64,000 nucleotides of DNA from NCBI RefSeq assembly GCF_905475465.1, contig NC_062253.1:372001-436000 (forward strand), written 5' to 3'. The DNA comes from Pieris napi. Its lineage: Eukaryota > Arthropoda > Insecta > Lepidoptera > Pieridae. The translations under genes and the position numbers were made by a program. The notes beneath the pieces were generated by a model. That model had not been told where the DNA came from. It did not search any database and worked only from the letters and a program-made list of their open reading frames with translations. Positions 26,901 to 37,345 of this stretch are shown here, piece after piece (within the stretch, counting starts at the first letter, position 1; every line of letters begins with the position of its first letter).

Positions 26901-29900
26901 AAACATGGAATTTCAGTTGAATTTTTAACGAACCAAACATCGAGTACACAATTGTAAAAATGTTATTGTGAACACGAATTGGACGGTTTATTCACGGCAC
27001 ACTCAGAGTCCAAAGTCCATCATTGAGTGTTTCGAATGCGTGAAACTTATTACATCAACATTTATAAATAACTAAGGGAAAATGCTTGTCAAGGAATTTA
27101 AACTGTATAAACTAGGTACAATAGTATGTAAAGCATATTAGGTTTTTTTCTCATCAATTTACTGATACTTCTTCCCCAACACGAAAGAGACTGTATGTAC
27201 TTTTATTTTGCTGGGACTATATTTCATGGGATGCCTAACCAACTGGTGTCTATTTCTTACTAGAAGTTGCTGAACTATCCGTTCGTAAATATCTTCTAGG
27301 TACATTGTGTTCGTGGTGTGTCATTAACTGGGGCAACCTTTGTCAAAGTTCGTACCTGAATGTCCCACACGCCGGACAGTCCAGCAGCATGTGCAGCAAT
27401 GACAAACAAGGTTTATATAATGTTGTGCAATACACGTACAACAATATTAAGTTGTTCACCATAAACCAATTGTGGATAAATCCGATTAGGGTCTTACGAA
27501 GCTATATAATTTAATTATGACGTCTCTATAAAATAAATTCATTTCAAAATGAATACATTTATTTTTAAATTATTTGTTTTGCAAATTATTTAAAAGTGAA
27601 ATTTTTGTACATTTTCGCAGTTGCAGAAATTCTGTTGTTCTAATTAGAGCAGTCTCAATAACGGGGCTTATTGCTTTATCTAGGGTACTCAAAATTATTT
27701 CTTGAATAAATTATGAAGAAAAACATAAAACCCAGTTGACACTGGCTGGCACTATTTATGTAGATTTCGCGTAAACCGTAATCTTAATAGGTATAATTCT
27801 TATTTACTTAATAGAGAAAGGTACATATTTGACATTACTCAAAACCATATCTTAACTAATAATATTAAAGTTAGAGACGATAAACTTTACTAAGTTTATA
27901 AAATTATATAATTAAGATGATGATTTTACCCTTATTCCGCATAGACCGCATCGCAGACAGTTAATAATAAAAAATATATGTATTAATGTGGATGGTAACC
28001 CTATTTGAAACATTCAAATTGTTTTGGACTTTGTACTGTGATGTCAGCAGTAATTGAGCCGACCAAAGGTTATTTTTTCGATTTCAGACTCAGTTACTAA
28101 AACGTAACAAGCTATTTAAATGTCTAGAAAATTGTTATTCACAATTTTATATTATAATTACGCAATTGTCTTGCGAAACTTTCAAAACACTGACAAAGCA
28201 GTAACCAATTTCTATTTTCAGCAAAATAATAAGGTAAAAATAATATTGAGTTAATTAAGCAAATTTAAATGTCGCAATTGTACCATCTACGCTGCAATTT
28301 AAAAATTCACCTGAAACAACATTATTTGCATTTGTCTGTTAACATTTCCTGCTAACAAATTTGCCTGTTTGCTTTGTCTGCTTACAGTCACTAAATTGTA
28401 ATCAAATATTACATGTACTAGACTAGGCAGTTAAAAGATGCTCTGTTTAATCTTTGATCTCGTTTCTTTACACTACGCCTATAGTAACCAAGGTTCTTTG
28501 TTGCAAGGCGATGTCCTAGCTATAAACTAACACGGTGCGTCACCGGTGAGAGGGGCCAAAGTCCATTTGCCTGTACCATGCGGTCCCCACGTGTGCACTG
28601 CGTGATCGTGTGTAGCATTATTGGAAAATACATGCTATTCCATGCACTTAAGAGCCCTTATCGAGAGCAGTTACAATTTTGAACTTCCGACCGAAATGTG
28701 TTTTGAGAGAGAAAGTAAACGCGGTGGAGTTGGGAAAAAATATGTTTGTAAAATAACAATCGATAATTTTGTGTGTCTAGAATGCACATTAGCAGCTAAT
28801 CATTATAGTGATAGTAGTAGTAAACAAGTAATTGCCTTAGAGTGTCTAGACTAGTGACTTTAATATCATATATATAATCATTATATTCGCTTAAGTTTTA
28901 TACCTTAACATTTTATAATCACTTACCGCGTTTAGTTTCTTGAAACAGCACATAAAATATATAATATCAGAATTTGTTCATGACCATCTCAATGCTTACC
29001 TAACGTAGCAATCTTGGTCCTTTTTTAAGATCATCACAACAAAGGATTTTGTATCTCACTGATTGAATTTACAGTTAAGCCGTTAACATTTAAATATATC
29101 TATCTAATACATAATAAATACGGTAATTGAATAATAATATCGTGATTTATTTCTTATGAATAAAATTGAATTAAATTTATTTATTGATTATATTCTCGAG
29201 CTAGAGATATTTTTATATTCTCCTGGATGAGTTTATCGTTAGTACAATATATTTTAAGTCCCAAAGACTATGATAACTTGTTTGGACTGTTACATTATAT
29301 TAAACAATACTCGGAATGTGTGCTTGATAAAAATACCTACTTTGATTGAAATTTATACTAGATTAAAACGGCCCAGATTCGTTTTATAATGCATTCGTGG
29401 GCATTGGATTACTGCCAAAAGCACGTGTACTTGATGTTGAGCAGATAATATAAGTGTGTAATCAAAGAATTTTAATTTTGTTAGGGCGATAAAAAATTAC
29501 TGTTACCTAGGTTAGTTATTATGTGATTTCATAACAATACAGTATACCTAGATATTACGACTAATTATATATACATAGCTAAAGAAACAAAAAAGTGTGT
29601 ATGGATTATAATTATTTTGACTTTAATGGAATTCAGAATAACCAAATATTCAATAAATCAGTAAATGCTAAAATCAAGAAACAAGTCGCGTAACACGTAT
29701 AGGTGAACAATGCCGAGTCCAAAGTCCGCAAGGTAAACGGAGTGACGTTGCAAGCACTATTAGCTAGCCGCTACATAACACGTTTTAATTTTTTATCAAT
29801 ACTCTGCTATTTAAAAAGCAGTAATATTATTAGAGAAACAGTAGTGTAATACAATTGTTTAACATTTGGGATCATCGTTTTGAAATTCGCGCTGAACACC

Positions 29901-30208
29901 AGCTGTTGTGATCTCAGATGTGCTATAATACATACAAGATGTGGTGCTAAAGTTTACAATAAACAAAAGCCCTTAAGATTTATTCATAGTGTTGCGATTT
30001 ATCTCAAACTTGTGTAAAGATACTAGTGCATCCGAGCCATAACTATTTAGCTGGTTATATTTTCCTCTCACACCTGAATTATTTCTTAGGACTAATACTA
30101 AAATAGAATGAGAATAAAACTTACCCTTTCCAATAATTGCTGTCCAATCGCGTTGTTGTCCACCTTAACTTCCAAAATCACAGAATTAGGCTGGCTAACT
30201 AACCACAT
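11968..30208 (-). CDS. Dnr1: E3 ubiquitin ligase with FERM and RING domains (Dnr1/MYLIP)
   Basis: Six coding exons on the minus strand: 30208-30125, 16693-15936, 14174-13958, 13028-12858, 12403-12282 and 12067-11968 (TGA). Together they encode 483 residues (human MYLIP 445). Phases close at every junction. The start exon (MWLVSQPNSVILEVKV) matches the MYLIP N-terminus. The large exon carries FERM lobes (LRVKFWVPPHLLINEQTRHIF), and the next two give LYRAVTEKHAF and RRYVFDIRRTCREVHD, all hallmark MYLIP positions. The C-terminus is a C3HC4 RING: CRVC, then CRHVVCCESC, then CNRCPLC, split across the last intron. MYLIP/IDOL ubiquitinates lipoprotein receptors in mammals; Drosophila Dnr1 restrains the caspase Dredd and IMD signalling. 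The first intron is 13.4 kb. A SINE and a LINE tail sit in two smaller introns. The FERM FYRC-type motif is FFCC here. Confidence 0.96.
12433..12720 (+). mobile_element. LINE (RTE-type) 3' fragment in a Dnr1 intron
   Basis: Inserted antisense in the Dnr1 intron between coding exons 4 and 5. In two frames it reads FKWAGHVALLTDHRWTKSVT and then TLRWDDNIKNIAGPQWIPIA, ending IARDRERWQALEEIFTGEGS and a stop. This is the C-terminal signature (WAGHVAR..., GRP..RW.DDI, W...A.DR..W..LEEAF) of insect RTE-type LINEs. A frameshift between the two parts shows it is decayed. It is a different copy from 7670-7870 and better preserved. Confidence 0.8.
13083..13351 (+). repeat. tRNA-derived SINE in a Dnr1 intron
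   Basis: The tRNA-like head has an A box (GTGGCTTCAGCGTGCGAC region, preceded by TGGCCTAGTGG) and a B box (GGTTCGATCCCCGGC). The SINE body follows, with GTTTGCTCGAACGGTGAAGG, GTCGGCGGCGTGTGTCAGGC and the tail GCCAAGACCTAAAAAGGTTG ending in a T/A-rich run. It is related to the copies at 338-496 and 38925-39216. It lacks the internal AAATGCGCACATAG segment found in those two, so it is a subfamily or deletion variant. Confidence 0.85.
16929..17076. repeat. Direct repeat of a ~55 bp unit
   Basis: Two copies (16929-16984 and 17023-17076) of a unit containing AATTTTTTTCCAAC, then GATAAAGAAGTTT and ACTTCAAAAA. They are separated by ~38 bp that contains GCGTAACCGAAAAACGTGAC. The copies differ at a handful of bases. 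The unit resembles a common lepidopteran interspersed repeat, so this may be part of one larger element rather than a local duplication. Confidence 0.7.
18360..18640 (+). repeat. GC-richer island, probable interspersed repeat
   Basis: A ~280 bp stretch of markedly higher GC than its surroundings. It contains CCCGCTAGAATGCGAGAGCG, GACCCCGGATCCTCTG and GGTTATAGTGGGTAT. These words recall the non-coding 3' portion of lepidopteran LINEs or SINEs, where a CCGCTAGAATGCGAGAGC block precedes a GGTTTTAGTGGGTAT block. There is no coding signal. The class is uncertain. Confidence 0.4.
19528..19645 (+). mobile_element. LINE 3' UTR fragment (CR1/Jockey-like)
   Basis: Contains CTCGCGAGCCCTCTGACATT, then GGGCGGTGTG and TGCCCATTTGCCCTGTTCTA. 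The order 'GAGCCCTCTgGCATTGAG ... GGGCGGCGG ... CTGCCCGTTTGCCCC' is shared with the better preserved copy at 24580-24842 and is the 3' UTR of a lepidopteran non-LTR element. Only the last ~120 bp survive. Confidence 0.65.
20280..20450 (+). promoter_or_regulatory. GC-rich block with TATA-like box
   Basis: A 170 bp block is clearly richer in GC than the flanks. It ends in CTATTTATACAAAAG, a TATA-like box near 20398, and a splice-donor-like TTTGGTAAGG lies about 90 bp further on. It looks like a core promoter for a plus-strand transcript within Dnr1 intron 1. No coding exon can be attached to it, and it could equally be the 5' end of a decayed retroelement. Confidence 0.25.
21840..22030 (-). repeat. 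GC-richer unidentified segment
   Basis: About 190 bp of elevated GC in an AT-rich intron. The minus strand is open for 95 codons (21750-22037) with Ser/Pro-rich content including SPFHPLRSQQASQQRP. There are no splice sites or recognisable domain. I consider it more likely a repeat fragment than a gene. Confidence 0.3.
24580..24842 (+). mobile_element. CR1/Jockey-like LINE tail and 3' UTR
   Basis: In one frame the segment reads SPRRPSLYKLSFSQAVFTAL, and continues with LPTKVFQNQFDLGSFKKRVY and QFLK. The LP..VF...fDLGsFK..V..FL pattern is the C-terminus of CR1/Jockey-type reverse-transcriptase ORFs. The 3' UTR follows directly (GAGAGCCCTCTAGCATTGAG, then GGGCGGCGGG and ATGAGCCTCCTGCCCGTTTG), ending in an A-rich tail. 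It is 5'-truncated and dead. Confidence 0.75.
26697..28854 (+). CDS. Candidate two-exon gene nested in Dnr1 intron 1
   Basis: Tentative. Exon 1 (26697-26745) begins ATGGAAAATCTTAGC and ends in a good donor (AAAG|GTAAG). Exon 2 (28616-28854) follows a TGTGTAG acceptor with a poor pyrimidine tract and ends in TAG. The phases match (1 nt plus 2 nt), giving 95 residues. The C-terminal half contains KKYVCKITIDNFVCLEC and SSSKQVIALECLD. This loosely resembles the last strands and helix of a double-stranded-RNA-binding fold (hydrophobic strand, loop, then SSK...A...L), but the usual GxG and KK positions are weak. The frame of exon 2 is open for 79 codons in AT-rich DNA with balanced composition, which argues for coding. 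It is transcribed opposite to Dnr1. It may also be a decayed retrocopy. No named family is claimed. Confidence 0.35.
27160..27440 (-). mobile_element. LINE reverse-transcriptase tail fragment
   Basis: On the minus strand one frame gives SLLHMLLDCPACGTFRYEL and then a stop, followed by QRLPQLMTHHEHNVPRRY. The H.LLDCP....R..L motif occurs after the RNase H region of many insect R1/Jockey-type LINE ORFs. The frame is broken by stops, so this is a relic. It lies inside the intron of the candidate nested gene. Confidence 0.45.
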
Positions 30209-33200
30209 TTTGCTAAAAATCTTGGCGAAAACCGAAAACGTAAATTAGGTCTCGAAGCGTTATTCAGTATCAACAAGTAAACACTAGATTTATTGTTTAT
30301 CTCACACGCGTGAAGAATTTATTTAAAAAAGTTTTTCTTAATTCGCTCTGTGATATGTTTATCGCGTATTCTTTGTGGAAGTAAAACTGTGAATAACTCC
30401 CGACGACGGCCATACTATGTTAAGTTTGCCACCGAAATGATAAAGAAATTGTGATTTGTGACGTGACGCTCGCCGATCGTGAATAGAATGTACAAATAAT
30501 TATACGCGATAACATGTTATTTCGTTACATACATCGCCGCTTTAGGCAAAAGTTACACAGACAGGAACGTCAGCGATACAAAGCAATGTATGTAAAATGC
30601 ACAACATGTCATGTTTTAATTTATTTTATTCAATTTATATTCCATCTACTCTTTCGTAAATTTAGTACGGTTAGAACGAGAGGTAGAATCTATGACGAAC
30701 CCTTCTATATCATTATTAATATTTATCGTTTTATAATATATACTGAAAAACAAGTAAGGGTAAGTTCAGACTCTGAATTCTGAGTTTTAAGTACCTAGCC
30801 AGAATATTGATTTGGCCAGATTTCGGTAATAGTTAATACACATTATATAAAATATTTCTATTTATATTACCGTTTTTGTATATTGTATAAGCCATACAAA
30901 AAAAATACTGTCATTATTTTTAATGAAGTCAAAATATTTTTTTTTTTAATTTGTTTTTAATCTATTTGTCATTGTTTTTGTTAAAACAAGAGTTAAAAAT
31001 AGAAATTATATTCTTAAAATAACTATAAGCATAGATACAAGTACTGACAATTCTTCATGGTGCATTACCTAACCATTACCATCTTGTATTGATGATGTAG
31101 GTATCGTTCCGTAATCGCATTGATGATTTTTCTAGATATTTTATCGTATATTTCTTTAAAAGAAAATAAGCGAAGTATTAAGCGTCTTTAAGAACTAGAA
31201 AGAAATTGAAATTGAAGAAACTACTGACCAATAAATTCATCAAATACAAACCATCAATATACATCAGATCTTCAATCACACACAGACGAGTCAGAACAGG
31301 ACAGGACACGAATCAAATGAAGAAATATCTGATGTCATAGAGACACCTGTAAATGGGAGAAAGACGTCCACCAGCTTGGACTACCGACTATGTGGTAAAT
31401 ATCATGGATGAAGATATAACATCATAGTAAGTCGCTTAACTATCTGATGAAAATGAAGACCTTCAATATTGCCACGATGCTAAAAATTGTATAAGAAAAG
31501 TAGAAAATAAAACCAACAACATAAAAGAAGTAGATTATAAAATGACTTTAAAGAACAAATAATAATCAATTAGCTCGAAAAGCTAGATTAGTTGCTCGAC
31601 GATTTACTCAGGGTCCAGGAATTGATTTCAATGAAATGTATGCTCCCGTTGCAAAATTACGACAATAAGATCTATATTTGGATTAGCTATGGAAAACGAT
31701 TTAAATTTGAACCAAATCGATGTCACAATTTCTTCTACACAAAATTTAAAAAATTGTTCATGAAATTTCCAAAATTATATAGGAACTTATTTGAATGAAA
31801 TCATGGTTGAAAGTAGAGGAAAAGATGACAGTTTATATCATAAAACAAAAAGGTGGAGTAAAACAAACATCGACGTGTATGAAGATGATATGTCAATTGC
31901 TTCCTCATGTCCAAAAGCGCGGAAATAGAAAAGATCTACTTAAAACTAAATTTGGAAAGACCGAAATGAATGCTCGGTATAGATATTTACTAAAAAGACG
32001 ATGAAATTAAATTAAACCAAGAGACTTTCATAGAAGACAGCTTCAAAGATATTTAACTAAAATATCGCCTACACCCCTGGAGGCAGGTCTTATATTAACA
32101 AAAACTAAATTGTAAGAACAACAGTCCTCTTTCATACAAAAATCTAATTGGAACTCTCGTGTACCTGGCAATAGCCAGAAGATTTGATATTATGTTTACC
32201 GTAAGTTATTTGTCTCAATTTAGTTACTGTTACGAAGAACAGTATTTCAAAACCGCTTTCAACAGCGGAGGCTGAAAACAGTTACGCTAACTGAAGCTGC
32301 AAAGGAAGCCATACATTTAAAATCCTTGTTCAGCGACTTAAATGTATATATTGATTGCATAACAATTGGTGTGATAACCAAGCACCATTAAAGTTAAGCC
32401 AAAACGATATGGTAACGTCGAAATTGAAACATATCGACTTAAAGCCTTACTTCATCTGGAACTTGATTGAGGTGTAACAGAAGTAAAGTGAAACTTATGT
32501 ACAGAAAATATGGAAGATATCCGATATCCTGACAAAGCAGCTGCCTGGGCCGCGGCTGCAGAAACTAAGAACAAGGTAGTGGTAGCTGATAGCGGCTGAC
32601 AAGATGCTTCCGACCTTTTTAGCTATACATATTCTATATTGTCTTTGTATATATAAAAAGTAAAATCTATTTGACATTATCACATTCGAAATAAAAAGCT
32701 TCACTTTTCGAGTTAATTAATTTTACCTAATGATGTAAAAAAATAATTCTAACTTATTCTTTATTGAATTTTAGGTACCACCTCATTTAAAATAGCCGCG
32801 TGACGGTTACGGAAACTAAACTCAAAAGCGCACACCATGTCAAAAAATATGATGCATTTTATAGTTATAAAAGTATTATTTAATATAATTTGTATTTTAC
32901 ACTAAAGTTTTGTTATTTTTCTAACAATAATTAACATTAATAATTATAAAATTTAAGACATTTCATTACAGTGACATCTACATTACCAGAAATAAATTAA
33001 TTGTTTCATAAAATTAATTGTCTACTGTCAACACCTAAGCAATACGAATTTTACCACCGTTTATGTTTACGCATAATGTCAAATTCCCTATTTTAATAAA
33101 ATTGCAAAATCGAACATAATAAACTGTTTAACTGTCAAAAAATACATTATTTATATATTTATGAAACAAATACGTCTTTTGGATGTGGGTTATGGGTTTA

Positions 33201-33394
33201 AATAATTCTATTAAATCAAAAGAACATTCCTTTACACGTACCAAAGAGAACGCACGAGCCGCTGACAGCGCCAGCCGTGGAAACGTTGTGAAACTAAAAT
33301 AATCATATGACTCGCACTCGTCACTTTTCCTTCAGATATTGATTTGCGCCTTGTTCTCGTTTGCCGTCGCATAGTTTTTGTGTAATCATCTGGA
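30209..33394. other. Divergent spacer between Dnr1 and Vha13
   Basis: Contains the start regions of both genes and a relic copia element (31240-32640). The first ~280 bp upstream of the Dnr1 ATG include CG-containing sequence (CGTGACGCTCGCCGATCG near 30460) that may be its promoter. Upstream of Vha13, the 33240-33394 segment is comparatively GC-rich (GCACGAGCCGCTGACAGCG) and is the likely 5' UTR and promoter. No other exon is recognised. A basic 18-codon frame at 30514 ending in a GTATGT donor is too short to call. Confidence 0.6.
31240..32640 (+). pseudogene. Decayed Ty1/copia retrotransposon
   Basis: Fragments in successive frames follow the order of a copia polyprotein. RRPPAWTTDYVV comes from the linker before the reverse transcriptase. 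Then come ARLVARRFTQGPGIDFNEMY and APVAKL, the start of the RT, and LNLNQIDVT. Next are STAEAE and EAAKEAIHLKSL of the RNase H, then the KHIDL and ENMEDI regions. Many frameshifts and stops interrupt it and no LTRs are visible. It was probably an old insertion in the intergenic spacer. Confidence 0.8.
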
Positions 33395-36300
33395 ATGGCG
33401 AGTCAAACACAAGGGATCCAGCAATTGCTGGCAGCTGAAAAACGTGCTGCAGAAAAAGTGTCAGAGGCAAGAAAGCGTAAGTATTTAGATTCTAACAATT
33501 ACTTCTTGAAAATATTTTCATGAACGTTTTTCGTTTAGGTAGGTACTACAGTGAACAGTATATATTAGTAGTTTTAACATCTAATTAGCGTTTAAGTCAG
33601 ATTTTAGTATTAACAATGTATAAAATATGAGTTTGGGTATCGTAATCACATGATTGGGCGTAACTGGGTTAGATGGCTACCTTTGTCGTTGCTTTGGTAT
33701 TCAACCTTTCATGGCAGTCTTCATACCCATACCTTTCTATTTATAGCTTTATTATTTGTATTCTATGTTAAACCTACATCTTTAATCTTTGGTTTAATTA
33801 AGTAGAGGGACTTGTAAAAAACAGATCTCATCAACTCTTGATCAATTAGTATGTCATCTCATAACATGGATATGTCATGTAACTAATATTACAGGAAAAG
33901 CGAAACGCCTAAAGCAAGCCAAAGAAGAGGCCCAGGATGAAGTTGAAAAGTACAGACAGGAGCGTGAAAGGCAGTTCAAGGAATTTGAAGCTAAGGTTCA
34001 GTTTTAGCTTTCTATTTAATTTATAGTCCAAGAGGTAGTGAACCCTGGGAGTAACGGTCTCCCTGTAAGGTTAGAAATTTGTATACTTACGATTTATGAC
34101 ATGCTAAGAGCAATAGCCATGACCTGGCAGGCGTCAGCCCTGCACGTCATCAGCCCCTTTATTTTTTGGACTGTTAAGTAAATTGAGTTTCAAAACTTGT
34201 TTCTGTAAATTTGAAAATTTAATAGGATAAAGTTTATTTATTGTACATCTTAAAAAAAAATTGACAGGCGATTACAATAAGCAGAAGTATATGACAGATC
34301 AATTAGAAAACGTACAGTTGATGAGGTAAAATAAACTTTATCCTGTATACTTAAAATTGTTATATGTTTTCAAGTAAACGTCTCAGAGTAAATATGTACA
34401 ATGCCAGGCGGTTTTGAACAGCATAAGACCTTGACAGGCGAGGGGACAGCTGCTAAGGGCGTGCAAATAAGAAATGTTATATGAACGCATACAGTAAATG
34501 CAATGTATTTTATTAGGTTTTATGCAATCTACATTATTTTTAACATTCATTTTCTTCAGCATCATCCGAAATATCGCTATCACTGTTTTCATCATCATCT
34601 GATTCTTTAACAATGTTTTCCTCATCTGAAAATAGTAAAAAAAAATATTTTAATGAATCAATAAGGTTGTTAAGAATTAAATATCAAGCACAATTACATA
34701 GGACTGCGTATTAAATGTTACGGAATAAAATAGTTGTATGTTACCTGAAATGCATTCCTCAGTTTCAGTCGATTGTACGGTGGCAGTATCAGCAGGTCCT
34801 TGTAAAAGTATGTCGTATATAGAAGATGGAACCGTATTCCCCTCAAACCAATTAAATTCGTAACGACTATCAATTAAGTTCCAACCGTTATTTTCAGGTG
34901 TAAGAATTGTTGGTTCTTTTAAATTACAATTTCGCCATATATTTGTAATGTAGGCAGTTCTTAATAATTGTTGATGTAGTTCACGTTTGCAGGGTGGTAA
35001 ATTCGATGAATCATAGCTTACTACTTTGATTTACTTTTATTCAACGTAGTCTCTGTAAATCGTACAGTTTTTTCGTCAGTGTCTTCGTTACAAATCACAC
35101 AAACCACGTGTTCCAATTCCATCTTGCACACTATTTACTGAAATGTTAATATTAAGTACAACAATACACAATATCACTGCACAATTGATAATAATATTTA
35201 ATTTTTAAAAATTCGAAATCACTCAACATAAGAAATGTTATAGCTCAAAGCATCTTCACAAGTAAAAATCATTGGCACAACTGACGAAATTCTTCTCTGT
35301 ACATTGTTACTCGAGAGCAGGTATACGTCCCTTCGTATTAGATAAACGGTCTCACTCGCACTATAGGCATTCACGCAACACCTCTCACTCGCACGCCCTT
35401 AACGCCTGACGCCTGTCAAGGTCTTCTGCTGTTCAAAACCGCCTGGCATTGTACATATTTACTCTGAGACGTTTACTTGAAAACATATAACAATTTTAAG
35501 TATACAGGATAAAGTTTATTTTACCTCATCAACTGTACGTTTTCTAATTGATCTGTCATATACTTCTGCTTATTGTAATCGCCTGTCAATTTTTTTTTAA
35601 GATATACAATAAATAAACTTTATCCTATTAAATTTTCAAATTTACAGAAACAAGTTTTGAAACTCAATTTACTTAACAGTCCAAAAAATAAAGGGGCTGA
35701 TGACGTGCAGGGCTGACGCCTGCCAGGTCATGGCTATTGCTCTTAGCATGTCATAAATCGTAAGTATACAAATTTCTAACCTTACAGGGAGACCGTTACG
35801 CCCAGGGTTCACTAGCTCTCCAGCTATTATGTCTAGTTTTCTATTATTTTGATGATCTGCCTTACTTTAAATGTACATATTATAGATAACAAAAGTCATA
35901 TTAATTATATTCTAAAATCTAAGGGATGGTATTGGTTCTGACTAAATATAAATTTAGTTTAAAAAGAAGCTTCTAAGATTATATATAAGTATATAGTTAC
36001 TGTAGTAAAGCATAATAACCGAGACAGAAAAGTGCTCCAAGAGCAGTGCTACACTTTTTACCATGTTTCAATGTTTTGATCAATTGACATAGTTAACTTT
36101 TGTTACTTAAATATAAATTTCATATAAGTTTCACTTACTGAGTGTAAATCACACTAAAACAATCTTGTTTGAGATTTAAGGAGATTTAAATTGGTTTTAG
36201 CTAATAAATACTTATATTATGTAGAATTCTCCATTTCTACAATAGAAATATATCTCTCTTTATTGTACTTTCTATCTTTTACATTATTAATTAATTAATA

Positions 36301-36928
36301 ATAATCAGAAAGACAAAAGTTTATAATAGTGAGGTGGAAACTTGGCACAGTTTTTCAGTCAATTAAGGATGTGGGAACAGATTTAAAACTTATATACCTT
36401 AAGACCATTGATATATATAACATAAAATGATTATATTGCACATATAAAACGGCACAAACCCATTCAAACATTGACACTCCATAGTTATCCTATGCAAGAA
36501 ACTTGTTTTCAACAAGAATTCTTATTCAAATACAGGATCTCTGTATAGGTGTACTAATTAATAAAATTTATTAGTTTTGTATAATGTTGCAATAATATGT
36601 AAAGCAGTATTAAATGTATGACATTACTTTCCAGCATATGGGCTCAAGGGAAGGTGTTGCAGCTAAGATCGAAGTAGAAACCAAGGTCAAGATTGAAGAG
36701 ATGGTCAAAATGGTCCAGACCCAACAGGAAGCTGTAAGTATTTGATATTTTTTCCTACTTCATGTTGAGTTACTTATTATTTTTAGCATTTTCATAGGGT
36801 ACTAACAACATATCTTTTATCTGCTTTCTTAATAAAATAAAATTCGAAACTTTCAGGTCATTCAAGACATTCTTCAGCTGGTGTATGACATCAAACCCGA
36901 GTTACACGTCAACTACCGCATAGTCTAA
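33395..36928 (+). CDS. Vha13: V-type proton ATPase subunit G (Vha13)
   Basis: Four coding exons: 33395-33476, 33895-33995, 36635-36733 and 36857-36928 (TAA). They encode 117 residues, the usual length for this subunit in insects. The protein starts [20 protein letters not shown] and continues with a long charged helix ([19 protein letters not shown], then [18 protein letters not shown]), ending [12 protein letters not shown]. Subunit G pairs with subunit E to form the peripheral stalks that hold the V1 catalytic head against the membrane sector of the proton pump in endomembranes and apical plasma membranes. The ATG lies in the context GGAATGGCG. Intron 2 uses a weak donor (AAG|GTTCAG) and contains a 1.8 kb palindromic transposon starting 40 bp after it. 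The 3' end converges on SPH1. Confidence 0.97.
34038..35812. mobile_element. Long-TIR palindromic transposon in Vha13 intron 2
   Basis: Two inverted arms of about 425 bp (34038 to ~34462, and ~35391 to 35812) flank a ~930 bp centre. The ends read GTGAACCCTGGGAGTAACGG on the left and CCGTTACGCCCAGGGTTCAC on the right. The arms match over their whole length with few differences, and both ends are flanked by TA, which suggests a TA target duplication. The centre carries minus-strand coding remnants (34540-35122). The superfamily is undetermined. It is probably an internally deleted derivative of an autonomous long-TIR element. Confidence 0.85.
34540..35122 (-). pseudogene. Remnant ORF inside the palindromic element
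   Basis: On the minus strand an ATG at 35122 opens [20 protein letters not shown] and stops after 34 codons. A second open segment reads [20 protein letters not shown], then [16 protein letters not shown] and [21 protein letters not shown] credible intron then joins it to an acidic tail ([19 protein letters not shown]) ending at TAA (34540-34542). An N-terminal CxxC segment plus an LPPC/W-rich C-terminal tail recalls large uncharacterised, probably transposon-associated proteins of invertebrates. The middle appears deleted, which would explain the frame break near 35015. Family assignment is from memory and weak. Confidence 0.5.
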
Positions 36929-37339
36929 GCCCTAATGTTTTGCCTCAAATAATCGCTTATAACAAGCACATATAGTCTTTATTGTTGTTTATATTCCGTA
37001 GCTATTCGGCGTCATTAATACCGCGTCATTGTCACATTTGACAACTTGACCGTCGACGCCTATCGCTGTACATACCTAGCTTGGTGTTGCCAGTTAATGT
37101 TAATCACTGGATAAAGTTATTTATAAATCAGCTCGATATCATTCCATAATACAATATTGGAAGACCGATGAGAAACAAAAAAAATTGTATGTTATTCAAT
37201 GTTGTATGTTGAATAGAAATATATATTTAAAATAATAATTTGGAATGTTTTTATTTGTCTTGTTACAATGTAGTCCTAATGATTACAAGTGTACAGTATT
37301 AGAGAAAATATATTGCATGTTAATGTAACAATTCATTGT

Positions 37340-37345
37340 TTTATT
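37340..37345 (-). promoter_or_regulatory. Poly(A) signal of SPH1
   Basis: AATAAA on the minus strand overlaps the last base of the SPH1 stop codon (TAAATAAA), so the 3' UTR must be extremely short. The transcript end faces the 3' end of Vha13 about 400 bp away. Confidence 0.6.

Larger units (their letters stand above)
16694..30124 (-). other. Large first intron of Dnr1
   Basis: A 13.4 kb phase-0 intron, with donor GTAAG at 30124 and acceptor TTTCAG ending at 16694 on the minus strand. Contents seen: a partial direct repeat (16929-17076), a GC-richer island at about 18360-18640, two CR1/Jockey-like LINE 3' ends (19528-19645, 24580-24842), a TATA-bearing GC-rich block (20280-20450), a second GC-richer island (about 21840-22030), a LINE reverse-transcriptase tail (27160-27440) and a candidate two-exon gene on the plus strand (26697-28854). 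The rest is AT-rich sequence in which I see nothing. Long first introns in FERM genes often carry enhancers, but no specific element can be assigned. Confidence 0.8.

Noticed and set aside
30514..30783. ORF starting MLFRYIHRRFRQKL just upstream of Dnr1
   Set aside because: The first 24 codons are basic and end near a GTATGT donor, which could be a tiny first exon. The rest is low-complexity AT sequence and no partner exon was found.
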